Shown in pieces: positions 38,064-48,479 of a DNA stretch of 64,000 nucleotides. Source of the stretch: Siphonodentalium dalli. Its lineage: Eukaryota; Mollusca; Scaphopoda; Gadilida; Siphonodentaliidae. The notes below the pieces were generated by a model that was not told where the DNA came from, ran no database searches, and saw only the letters and a program-made list of their open reading frames with translations. The stretch covers positions 15,608,450-15,672,449 of the forward strand of contig CP136069.1 of NCBI GenBank assembly GCA_032622095.1, in the 5' to 3' direction. The position numbers were made by a program, and so were the translations under genes. Numbering within the stretch: position 1 is the first letter of the stretch; the number at the start of each line of letters is the position of its first letter.

Positions 38064-39425
38064 GCAGAAATATATGTACAGCAGTATCACGAATGTGATT
38101 GGTCATTATTTATTTTGATAGCAACAACATTAAACCTTTCAGATTTCTCTATTATGGAACAATTCAAAAGGTAATCATAGCGTGTTGGGTAAAATGTGTA
38201 GTTCCCATTGTCCATGTCCCACAGTAGCAGTCATCATTCCCCCGCCAAGTGACGGTACGCGGTGGTATACTATGTCTATAAACACAATTTATTAACAACA
38301 CAAATGGTTACCATATTGTCAATGAATTATAAACTGGACCAAAATTGCCTACATACTCTGTGGCAGAGACTGTGTTTATACCTGGAAATTATATTTAGTC
38401 ATAATCACCAACGCCACATATACGCGGATTGGTTTAATTAATGTATCAATACGTCAATATATTTACCCCTTCTCCTTTATGTTACATATATATTGTATAC
38501 ATGACCATACATAGCAACATTGACTGAATGGGTAACGTGTGTTGTTTGTTAAATGCCCGAAAGTATCTTTTTTCGCCCTATTGTTGGGGTATTTTGAGCA
38601 GAAAACACGAACATTAAAGACGTAAATCATTCGGTTTGTCTTGAGTTGCAGTGACCGATAAATTTCTCAGATATTTAACAACAGTATATCTCCCTTTGTG
38701 TTGTGTCTTCAGGTGTGGTTATCCAATCTGTTTTACTTTCGTCGTGTAATGTCTTGGAGGTGCGGCCATTTAGACAGCCATCTCATGTATTATGTCCTGT
38801 CCCTAGCAATCTATTTGCCCCGGTACTCTTATTGCACACAGACTGGTATCCCTGCGTAATTTACATGCCACAATATTAAACTAATATTTTTGAGGGCAGT
38901 ATGGTTTATTTCATTCCATTCAGACAACATGAAGTTATCATCCGGAAACAAATATGGCTGTACATTTTAGTTATCAATAACTACCCATTCTTCAGGATAT
39001 GGTTATGACAGTGGATAAGTCTATAGCGGTGTAACGATAACGATAATCCTGTATATACATGTGCTATAGCCATATTATAAACTGTTATATGGCTATAATT
39101 GTTTCCTGATATGACCTACACACTTGCTTAAGTTTTTTAATCTCAAATAGCCGAAAAGGTATCCATTATATAAATGAGATCACGCTCAACGAGATCAGTA
39201 TTACACGATTGCTCCACCTGGAGAGTTACCACAACAAATCATGATATATAAAATAACTTGACTTTTATTAGCAATTATTGCTATATTTTTGAATAAAACA
39301 ACATTCGTCTACACTAAAGTTAACAGAAAACCAATGTACATATTAACAAATTATTGTCCCTTCCGATGGCGTGACGATCAATGCTCTGTTTCCTTCAGAC
39401 TAATCGGTAAGAGATCGAGAGCAGT
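38064..39425. other. No gene or clear repeat seen
   Basis: This is AT-rich intergenic sequence downstream of the minus-strand gene. No coding, RNA or repeat signal could be supported by eye. Confidence 0.4.
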
Positions 39426-39427
39426 CG

Positions 39428-39552
39428 CATATGCTATAGACATATCCACCGCAATAGACATATCCACCGCAATAGACATTCCACCGCAATATATATGTTC
39501 GCCGCTATAGACATATCCACCGCAATAGATATGTTCGCCGCTATAGATATGG
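39428..39552. repeat. 18-bp tandem repeat (CTATAGACATATCCACCG type)
   Basis: About six imperfect copies alternate between ATAGACATATCCACCGCA and ATAGATATGTTCGCCGCT. The opposed open frames across it only read the repeat. Confidence 0.85.
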
Positions 39553-39664
39553 CCGGATGCAGGAGACAAGAGCTCTTTGTAGGTGATTTTGCTGGCCCTT
39601 GAAAATTAAAGGGACATGGTTCATTCGAGCTTCCAATTTTGGTCTAGGTGATTTGGGAGGCGAG

Positions 39665-39740
39665 GAACGGCAGGTGACAAATGCACGTAATATTGATACA
39701 CCAGCTTCATATGATCTGATAATAATTCCCATCGTCACCA
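39665..39740 (-). pseudogene. Probable decayed duplicate of terminal exon D
   Basis: On the minus strand the stretch resembles the exon at 40007-40122 and its upstream sequence (GGGAATTATTATCAGA, then CATATGAAGCTGGTGTATC) and would read GVSILRAFVTC, close to GISILRIFVTF of exon D. The bases before CATATG are AGAT instead of AGAG, so the AG that serves as the predicted acceptor of exon D is absent at the matching place. It could still be used through a different acceptor (GAAG before CTGGTG keeps phase), giving an alternative C-terminus. Confidence 0.4.
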
Positions 39741-40006
39741 GGGGGTGGTAGTAAAACATTTTCAGGAAGGTATGCCGTTTTTTTTTGTATCTGGCATTTT
39801 CGGGGACCCACCACCCCCCAAACCAGCAAAACACAATAATGTTTTAGTCCCAAATTTTTGACACCCACCCCCCAAATTTCACTAAAATTGGTCTAAAATC
39901 GCATAAAACTCTACTGATATCACTCATATGACTGGGAATGATCTAAATTAGTTCAAACAACAGTTTAACCTGTTTCAGAAGCTATTTCAATTGAGAAAAA
40001 ATTGGT

Positions 40007-40122
40007 TTATAAATTGCTGATCATCTGTAAACCTAGTTCATTGTGCCTGAATACACAAAATTTCATAATTTCTAAACGGAAGGTGACAAATATACGTAAT
40101 ATTGATATACCAGCTCCATATG
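40007..40122 (-). CDS. Exon D (predicted terminal exon) of the split minus-strand gene
   Basis: The predicted acceptor is ATTATTATCAGAG just above 40122. Exon C leaves one base (G), and two bases (CA) here complete the codon. The frame then runs 37 codons to a TAA at 40007-40009. It opens with YGAGISILRIFVTF, which fits the last beta-strand-like segment (G-x-A-D-x-x-x-x-F-V pattern) at the C-terminus of the family as I remember it. The tail after that segment is family-unlike and may be locally derived. The acceptor is weak in pyrimidines, so this exon is less certain than A-C. Confidence 0.5.
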
Positions 40123-40327
40123 CTCTGATAATAATTCCCATGGTCACATCCATTTTCCATCCCTTTTTAATTTTTCGTACATAAGTGAAACAGACGTTCT
40201 TTATTTCTACAATATCAGGTATAGACTAACACGAAAAGCTCTTTTCTATTCCACACCACTGTGCAAAAGGCTGTTCAATGCATCTTTCAGTGACATACAA
40301 TGCTCTTATAGAGAGGTAGTTCGAGTA

Positions 40328-40725
40328 TTAACCCTTTACCCAACAGAAGGGCCCTGTGCCAATGCATTCTCTTATATATGCGAGTCGACGATAGGTCGCC
40401 TCGCATATATAAGAGACTGCATTGGCTTAACACATTAAAAATTATAAAATTGTTAAAGAATGTAAGAAAAAATGGTAAAAAGTGTTAATTTTTTTTTTTT
40501 TTTTAGGCCAATGCATTCTCTTATATATGCGAGGCGACCTATGGTCGACTCGCATATATAAGAGAATGCATTGGCACAGGGTATATTTGTAACCATCACA
40601 ATGTGGTCAAGGAGCCGGTTCCAATGATATCCATATTTGTATGGTTTTATTGAGACAGACCGAAGATATTTTAGGCTGTTGAAGCTTTATTTGGCCGGTT
40701 TTGGTCGGTTTGTTGGGTAAAGGGG
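40328..40725. mobile_element. TTAA-type MITE with nested double hairpin, in the intron between exons C and D
   Basis: The left end is TTAACCCTTTACCCAACA and the right end TTGTTGGGTAAAGGGG, with the right TTAA lost. Palindromes lie at 40352-40427 and 40506-40581. The spacer contains a run of about 16 T. It fills more than half of the roughly 680-bp intron. Confidence 0.85.
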
Positions 40726-40802
40726 CGATATCTGGAAAAATTAAAACAAACCAATTGGCTTTAAGTAGCAGTAATCACTTGGCATTTCATGCGTAAACTT
40801 AC

Positions 40803-40975
40803 CGGCTTCAAATAATGCTGCTGTGTCCTGCTTTGAGTAAGCGAACTGTGGTACACGCCTTCCTCTCGACCACAAGCATGCATGGATTCGGTCCAATGCG
40901 CAAATCCACAATTGTATCGTATTGCAATCATTAACATCGCCATCCTTTTTCATCTGGAATCTTCTCCCACTCGAC
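40803..40975 (-). CDS. Exon C of the split minus-strand gene (173 bp)
   Basis: On the minus strand the exon follows TTGTTTACACGTCAG and ends at a consensus donor, GCCG/GTAAGT. Two bases (GG) carried from exon B plus its first base make a glycine codon. The exon then reads SSGRRFQMKK, NDCNTIQLWICALD, a second Cys-x-Trp segment (HACLWSRG) and QFAYSKQD. The GRRF segment followed by the Cys/Trp/Asp block and FxYSK matches the order expected for this domain. A later AG (before ATGAAAAAG) would break the frame with exon B, which supports the chosen acceptor. It ends with one base of a split codon. Confidence 0.75.
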
Positions 40976-42143
40976 CTGACGTGTAAACAATGGACACATT
41001 TCGCATAATGAACTTATATTGATAAGAGCTACACGAATAAATCTAGTTATCTCTATACTCACACATGCCAGGATTACGGGTATTACAGAGACTCAGAGAG
41101 GGAACGAGTAGATCCATATTTTTATAAAAAAAACAACAATGTATTGAAATCAAGAACATGTTAAAGAATGACTTGGTATGCACACAACTATTCAGAAACG
41201 AATAATTTGTTTGGTGTTTTTTTTTCGACGTTCAGTCTTCCTCGATGTACAATTATCGGTTTCTTTTGTAAATATGTAATATAATTCATTTCGTCTAAAT
41301 ATAAATGGTTTCGTGAGAAAAGCTAATCAAGTACGTGTACGTACAGTGGGTGGTGATATCAGGGGTCACTGAACCCGCATGGGAATAAGCTTTAATGCCT
41401 CTACAGACCATTAGCCGAAATATAGCAATTGATTTAATATGCATAACTATAGTGTCTGTGAAAATCTATATGGATAAGAAAATATCTATTTAATCGACAA
41501 AACCTTGCCATCAATAAAAAAATTGTTGATATTGGCATTTACTGAAGTGGCAAACCATCTCGACCGAATAGTAGTATTTCAGTTCAGATTTCAGATTTGC
41601 TACGATAAGTTTTTCTTCTCTCATATCCATAGTTTTGAATATGTCCATGGTTATATATATTTGTTTGCCGAACCTGGGACTTCTTCGCCACGGTAGGGTT
41701 CTTTAAAGGTCCACTTAATTTTGAATGACCAGATAACATTATACACAACATATGCCATATTATATCCTATTTGGAAGAGGAAGCCAAAAATATATATATT
41801 CTACCAGAATACGGAAAAGCTGTGGCCTTAGAGTGTCCACCAAAGATAGAGATTATCAGATTCATTACAAGACTTCCCTCTTGTCAACCCGGAATGCGTC
41901 AGAATTCAAACTAAGAGATGGAGTTATTCCCCTTCCGTTGAGAATAATAGACTTTACGGTACAGTCTGGATCAAAATTAATCACAGAACCCACCTCAGTA
42001 CCTCGACAAAAACAAGATGTTCCCAGTTTATTCGACTGGATCAGTTGATAATACAATGTTTTGGAGCTTCCTCTTTCAAATGGTATATAATATGGAATAT
42101 GTTGTATATAATGTGATCTGGTGGTTCTAAAATGAAGTGGGCC
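40976..42143. other. Intron sequence between exons B and C; no supported gene
   Basis: A plus-strand open frame of about 98 codons lies at 41752-42048. It has no recognised motif and no homologue known to me, and it is antisense inside the intron; it may be chance or a TE fragment. The rest is AT-rich sequence without clear structure. Confidence 0.4.
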
Positions 42144-42231
42144 TTTAACCCACAGGGAGCCTCAAACAGATATAAGCATGCACCACAGATTGTCGTCTGC
42201 TCCAGTCTATGTGGGGCTCTCTATGGGTTAA
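42144..42231. mobile_element. 88-bp TTAA-flanked micro-MITE (CCCACAGGGAGCC family)
   Basis: TTAACCCACAGGGAGCC at the left is mirrored by GGGGCTCTCTATGGGTTAA at the right, with intact TTAA on both sides. Related copies, with CCCTGCAGGGAGCC ends, are buried in the spacers of double-hairpin elements near 10043-10130 and 12079-12165 and beside exon B near 46115-46195. This free-standing copy shows the true element borders. Confidence 0.85.
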
Positions 42232-42281
42232 TAAATTAAGTGGGCCTTTATCATGCGCATATTGTTGCAACGGGGCAGCCA

Positions 42282-42681
42282 TTAACCCTTTACCCAACAA
42301 ACCGGCCAAAACCGGCCAAATAAAGCTGCAACAGCCTAAATTATCTTGGGTCTGTCTCAATAAAACCATACAAATATGGATATCATTGGAACCGGCTCAT
42401 TGACCACATTGTGATGGTTATAGTTATGCCCTGTGCCAATGCATTCTCTTATATATGCGAGTCGACCATAGGTCGCCTCGCATATATAAGAGAATGCATT
42501 GGCCTAAAAAAAATCTTTTTTTAACACTTTTTACCATTTTTTCTTACATTCTTTAACAATTTTATAATTTTTAATGTGTTAAGCCAATGCATTCTCTTAT
42601 ATATGCGAGGCGACCTATGGTCGACTCGCATATATAAGAGAATGCATTGGCACAGGGCCCTTCTGTTGGGTAAAGGGTTAA
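42282..42681. mobile_element. TTAA-flanked piggyBac-like MITE with nested double hairpin (best-preserved copy)
   Basis: Both TTAA sites are present (42282-42285, 42678-42681) with ends CCCTTTACCCAACA and TGTTGGGTAAAGGG. Palindromes lie at 42429-42503 and 42583-42657. It is inverted relative to the copies at 13355, 40328 and 62711. It is only 51 bp from the 88-bp micro-MITE. Confidence 0.9.
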
Positions 42682-42689
42682 CGTCGGCT

Positions 42690-45360
42690 CCCGATCCGAC
42701 GCCGTGTCAAGTGTTGTGTCATCCAATGGTCATGACATTACTGGAGGAGAGGAGGTACGAATGGGGAGTGTCATGGCATTACTGGAGGAGAGGAGGTACG
42801 AATGGGGAATGCCATGAATCAACTTTATTGAAACGTCCCTAGAGCCAATTATAAATGCTCCATCGAAAACAATAAGAGCATCTGTTGAACCACCCCAACT
42901 TCTCAAATGTGAGCAGATTAATGTTCACCCCTCTTCCATTCTCAGTGTAATCCACTGGGCCCAAGTATACTATCTTTTATAGTAATTTGTGCTATAGAAA
43001 TTCATAGGGGACCATCTACAAAAGTCAAAAGGGGTTTATCAGGGGTAGCTCATAATGAGAAATTGCAGGTTAAACATTTCTAAAGTGACGATATCTGAAT
43101 CAGGGATGGGAATAGGAGAGAGGTCAACCTCGATGGAAATATTTTTGTCGCCGAATTCCACCAAAATATTATATAATCATCTCCATGATGTAGGGAATCA
43201 AATAGTTTGGCATACCGATACATAAATAGCGCCACCCTAGTCAATGGTGGGGTTGAAAGATGGAGCTAATTTTGACGCCAATTTATATCAAACTATTTTT
43301 CATTCAAAGATATATAACATGTAATGGGGGGATAGTTGCAAATTCGTTCACTTTGTGATAGAAGCGCCAAACTTTCAGAGTTTGTTTAGTAGTTGGTGAT
43401 TATCACTAAACTGGCTGGTTCCAGATTTTGTAGGTCACATTGACCTTCAATTTGACCTTGACCTTTTTGAAAATCTCAGTTTTTGGGTAGGGTGGTTTAT
43501 GCCACCCTTTTCTTGTGAAAATAGCATCTTCCCACAGTTTCGGAATGAAATTAAGTTGGGAGGTGCCCACGGTTCATTTGGGCCAAAAACATATCTAAAT
43601 TTTCAAAAGATGGCCGCCAATAGGCCGCCGAAAGTTGAAAATATGACATTTTTTCACAAATATCTTCTAGATCAATTCATGCTGTTTGGAACTGGTTGAG
43701 TAATGCAACAATATGTTGTGTTTTGTATATTAACTGATCGTTGGAGCAATTAAATATGGAATTATTGGGATCCTAGTCCCTTCCAATCCCTCAAAAAATC
43801 GATTTTACAGAATGTGGTATAAAATTTCACAAAAAAATCACAATTGGGATTCTAGTCATATTTCAACAAGAAATGAACATATCTTTGTAATGTAATAGAG
43901 GCATATCATTACCTATGAATATTCCAAATCACTGGAACCAAAATTCTTCCTTTGGCTCAAAATGGATGCCAATATGACCACCAAAATATGGAAAATGGTA
44001 AACATTACACCAGCGTGTCCTGCAATCGCTTACAAGTTGTGGTTGATGTATAACATTGGCTATTCTGCTATACATTGAATACTAACATGACTGATGCACC
44101 ATGGTTAATTTTTACTATTGTCACCACTGACATCGTCAAAAATATTGGACTTTTCTCTCAAAAGCGTGACATAAATATTGGCAAAAATTCACTTTTCAGG
44201 TTTGGACCATTTTTTCAGGTAAAATGTAACTATCTTTGGACTGAAAGGTGTTTATTGTTTTGGTTTATTTTAAATGTGTCTCACTGCGGTGTTTATAGAC
44301 CAAATTGCTCAAGATGCTTCCAAAATGGCAACCAAAGTTGTAAAATGTTAATTTTGTACATATATCCCGAACATTCTCTGCAACATCCGAAAAGGTAGCA
44401 ACATGTGACTCACTTGGTTATTATACGTGTTCGTTAATTAACTGACAACTACATGTTCTATTCTGGTTGTCCCAGTTCCGTATGGGGCAAGACAAATTCA
44501 TTTTAAAGTATGTAATTTTGCCGAGAACCTCTTTTGTGATTTTGGCCATATTTATTGAAAGGAAATGAGCAGAACTTTGAGACAGAACTTTGAGACAGAA
44601 CTGAGATGGACCATAATATTGGGCTATTCTGGTCCATTATGATAAAAACTGTCAACTGGTTACAGTGTGTATGCCAATATCGTAGCCAGTGAGTTACTAT
44701 ATGATCATATGTGAGGTCAATAGGTATACAGGGAGTTTTTGTATGTCATGACTTGAATAAGTATACAATGAGTGAATATATGGTTATGAGTGGGTTGTCC
44801 ATGGTAAGATGCATCTAGGTGTGCAGGGAGAGGTCATGGTCAAGTGTGACGTGAATCAGTATGCATGGAGTGAATGTATGATGTATGTCATTGTATGATT
44901 GTGTATATCCAGTACGGGTGCACCAGGTGTGCATGTATGGGCATTGGTGAGGTGTATGGATATAGCTACATGGTCATATATGTGTTGATTATGTATATAT
45001 GGAGTGACTGTAAGGTCATGGGTGGGATACACATGTGTTGTCTGTATGATCATAGATGGGGTGTGTGGATAAATAGGGTGTGATTTTATGGTTACGGGTA
45101 ATGTGTACATGTATACATGGAATGACTGCACGCTTTATATTGAAAACTGCTTTGGAAAACCATCAACTATGACTGAATGTAATTTGTTTTAATTTTACAA
45201 CAAATCGTCTTTTTTAGGGGGTGTTCTACTTTCGGTCAATTTTTTTTCAGGTTCCACTCGCTGAAAAGCTGGAACCAGCTAGATTCTCATTTAGAATATG
45301 TTAAACTACATCTGTGCCAATTTTGTTGCTTCTATCAAAAAGTGAACGATTTTTATGTTT
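42690..45360. other. Intronic sequence without supported genes; TE-like remnants
   Basis: At 42728-42810 a block with GGAGGAGAGGAGGTACGAATGG is tandemly duplicated (period about 44 bp). Around 43430-43470 the sequence has TTGACCTT motifs typical of the Helitron-like families here. From about 44690 to 45140 it is rich in GTATG and ATGG words, a degenerate simple repeat. Open frames of up to 107 codons show no recognisable protein. Confidence 0.45.
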
Positions 45361-45379
45361 CCCTGTAATTACCCCCACC

Positions 45380-45900
45380 ACTAATGGGCCACTTTTACGA
45401 GGACGATAATGGTGCAGGTTATATTTTTATATTTGAAGGGACGTTGTCGGAGTTAGGGATGACAAGTAGTATGCACCAAATTCAATGTATTACCTTTGTC
45501 AGGAAAAATTCATATTGGACTCCCGAATATCATACATGTATTGGACTCTCAAGTGTGCAGTATGATTTTTTGTCGGGACTCTGTGACGTCACGATTAACC
45601 TTTGCGAAATGAATCGGTGAAATTGTAATGCGCGCGCAACACTGATGGATTTAGCAGACGTTTCACTTCCGCATTGAGTTTGTTTTACCTTCCGTGTTTA
45701 CTTTTCCAAATCATGCTTTCTGATGATCAATTCAAGGTCAAATCGGGAAAAACTGACGGATTTCGACGAAATTTGATACCTAGGGATACTTTTGTCCGGG
45801 GAGTGTTTTGGACGGGTCAAATCGTGACTCCGACCTTACCTTGACCTTCAAAATGGTCAATTCAAGGTCAAATCCCGGACGAATTCGGGTAACCTGCTAG
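45380..45900 (+). mobile_element. Helitron-like non-autonomous element, 3' end 31 bp from exon B
   Basis: The terminus is a hairpin CCCGGACGAATTCGGG followed by TAACCTG and CTAG/T at 45897-45901. Upstream it carries one copy of the family's TTGACCTT/CCGTCCG-like unit and a block ACGAGGACGATAATGGTGCAGG shared with about 52440 and 54870. The 5' border was not found. Its end lies just outside the exon B donor, so insertion or capture came very close to disrupting the exon. Confidence 0.7.
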
Positions 45901-45931
45901 TTATATCTATAATGGTAAAATATAGGCTTAC

Positions 45932-46089
45932 CCGTCAAGACCGACTGATGTTATGATTGGACCCGGTAGGTCACTGTAGCTGCTTGCCAGTATTTTCTCT
46001 TTTGTGAACCAACTCAGACGGTCCGTGCCTACTCCGTCAAATTCAACCCAAGCCACTGATGTCTCATTCACGTACATCACAAGCATGGC
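45932..46089 (-). CDS. Exon B of the split minus-strand gene (158 bp)
   Basis: On the minus strand a run of T followed by CAATTTCCAG forms the acceptor, and GACGG/GTAAGC the donor. The exon starts in phase 0 (GCC ATG CTT) and ends with two extra bases. It reads AMLVMYVNETSVAW, then WVEFDGVGTDRLSWF and KILASSYSDLPG. The GTD-x-x-x-WF core is the most recognisable part of the domain. The alternation of hydrophobic residues suggests beta strands. Exon A ends in phase 0, so the join is exact. It is flanked within about 20 bp by a hairpin MITE on one side and 31 bp by a Helitron on the other. Confidence 0.8.
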
Positions 46090-46102
46090 CTGGAAATTGA
46101 AA

Positions 46103-46335
46103 AAAAAACATCCATTACCCTGCAGGGAGCCCCACACATATATAGAAGCATATAGAAGAGTGTCGTCTGCTCATGTTTGTCTGGGGCTCTGTATGGGTGA
46201 AATTATAAAATTGTTAAAGAATACAAGAACAAATTATTAAAATTGTAAAAAATTGTTAGGCCAATGCATTCTCTTATATATGCGAGGCGACCTATGGTCG
46301 ACTCGCATATATAAGAGAATGCATTGGCACAGGGT
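46103..46335. mobile_element. Truncated hairpin element abutting the exon B acceptor
   Basis: One 69-bp palindrome (46259-46335), the AT-rich half spacer and a copy of the CCCTGCAGGGAGCC micro-MITE appear in the same order as in the intact element at 11936-12305. The similarity continues through GGGTAATGGATGTTTTTT (minus strand) and stops in the T run that forms the exon B polypyrimidine tract. The other hairpin is missing. Confidence 0.8.
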
Positions 46336-48479
46336 AAAAAACGTATACGACTATGACTGTGTTTATTTATTCATAAGTCATTCATATAATATATACAATT
46401 ATCTACACAGTGTAATATTATAACATTTAATGAGCTACCGGGGACAGCATAACCAAGAGGGTTGTCTACCTGCCCCGTTATAAATAATAGTAGAATTCGT
46501 TGGTCGTTCACCGTTCATCGCTCAGTTTTTATGATATATAAAGTACACACGTGTGGAGTATGAATATATGGATGAGGCCAGCGGAGAACTATGATAATTG
46601 TTTATCCAATGGGTCGAATAAGACAGTGAATACGGCTTTACAATTTGAAATGCATTCCCAAACACAACTCTAATTGTGGGAATAAAATAATTGCATTGCC
46701 ATAATACCAGGACACATATTTTGCATGATAACAACAGGCAAAAACTGCAAGACATTTTTAATACGGAATTTCCCTTGATCTATCCAGCGAAACTGTTGAA
46801 TTTAACATTTCATCATTTTCATTATATAAAGAATCTGAACAGTCATTGAGGTGGTGTTTATAATTAGCCGACTAAGATCTTATCCGATTTAATCGGTTAG
46901 AGAGAACAATAGAGTGTCTATACTTCGCCGGGTAAGAACATACAGCTATCCGGAGATGCAGCTATCCGGTTATCTACTGGATTAAATAACTTGCTGTTGT
47001 ATAGATTCTAATTCTCTCTGTAGTTAGATCTGTATCTGGTGTCATGTCGTCATAGATGATTGCCTTTCAACAATTAACTCGAGTAATATTATTCTGTACG
47101 CATTGATATACTAGTCCGCCCTTCGCATGTGTACATGGTCAGTTTGTGAGTTGGATTTGCTCTTATTCAAGTTAGCTGTCCATCGGTGGTTACGCATCTT
47201 GTTTATTAGCTGTTATTATAAATTCTGACTAATGGTGCGCAACGCAACCAAAGGAGAGTTGTTACATGTGTCTTACAGGCGCACGTGCATGGTAGATTTG
47301 TTGCGCATTCAAGGGGATGCAATGTGCGTGTTCATGTGCATGTATGTTCATATATATGAGATAAATGTGACGGCACGTTTCAATGGATTCCAACTTAATG
47401 GACAATTAGTTCAATAATCTAATTTTGAACAGAGTTAGTCCACGCCTAGTGCGTCGTGGACATACACATACAGGGACGGGTCTAGATTGCCTGCTTTGGA
47501 GAGGGTGTGGCTGTCCATCGTTGGAATTTACAACTGCACCCCATCTTGAATCCCACCAAACTCACAAGTTTTGAGTAATTCCATTTACACACCCATTGGG
47601 CTTAAATCTAACCATGGTTATGGTTTGGTGTGAGACAATTTTGAAATCTGAACCCTGAAAATTGCCACCTCCTAGCATCTAGGCTTGCTTTAAGCTTTCC
47701 CAATTGGTGGACATATTCCAAACTTGACACCCCTCTAAGGTTGGAACATTTCTAACTCATGGCTGTAACAGTTGGAAATTAAGCAAACGTTGGTCTAAAA
47801 AATGCCCACTAATATTGTTGATGTCAAATTTCCTAATGTCGTGTCAGGTATGAAATGTCCAGCTATTGAATATGTTGACCATTAGACACTCCGTCCCATC
47901 CACACACCCCGTCGCCACGGTCCTGTATATATGGGCATGGTGAACGCCCAAATAAATGAAAAACAATATTTATTACATATGCATTTAATCATTTCCCCCG
48001 ATTCCACAGCTTTTCTGGCCGTTACATAATTGTGCAGGATTGCTCTAGTGAAATACGGATCACGGACTATTTCATTCATGACGTTGACTTGTTCCCTACT
48101 TTTACAACTCCGAATGCAAAGAGCCAATCAGATCGCTAGGTTATTTTTATCAATGAACAGGAAAAACCCAGTTATTTTTAATACTGAACCAATCGAATGA
48201 GACCGCGGCTTATTTGAACGACTAAAATCAAATCATTAAAGCTAATTTTAAAACTTTAAAAAAATTAAAAGATGCCCAATAAGTCCCACGAATATAACAA
48301 CATAGCCTTGGAGACTATTTATTTTAAATATATATAAAAAAAACGATAAAACTGATGCACATCGACGTCATGTTTTAGAAGTCGTCTGCAAGCTACTTCT
48401 TGGTTTCGATGTAAATAATAAAATCTCCGTCATAACAACAATTATTTCAGTGAACGAAGAACACCGAAAATTGATTAAA
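46336..48479. other. Intron sequence; no gene seen upstream of the Crypton
   Basis: No supported exon, RNA or structured repeat. The bases just before the Crypton start include ATTATTTCAG at 48441-48450, a good splice-acceptor sequence in frame with the recombinase, so a short upstream exon of the Crypton could exist here. Confidence 0.4.

Noticed and set aside
44856-45131. Opposed open frames around 44.9-45.1 kb
   Set aside because: Low-complexity GTATG/ATGG-rich sequence; both strands open, no domain.
48450-48479. Start of the Crypton protein ten codons earlier
   Set aside because: The upstream codon is GTG, unusual for a nuclear animal gene, and it overlaps a splice-acceptor-like CAG; the ATG at 48480 was preferred.
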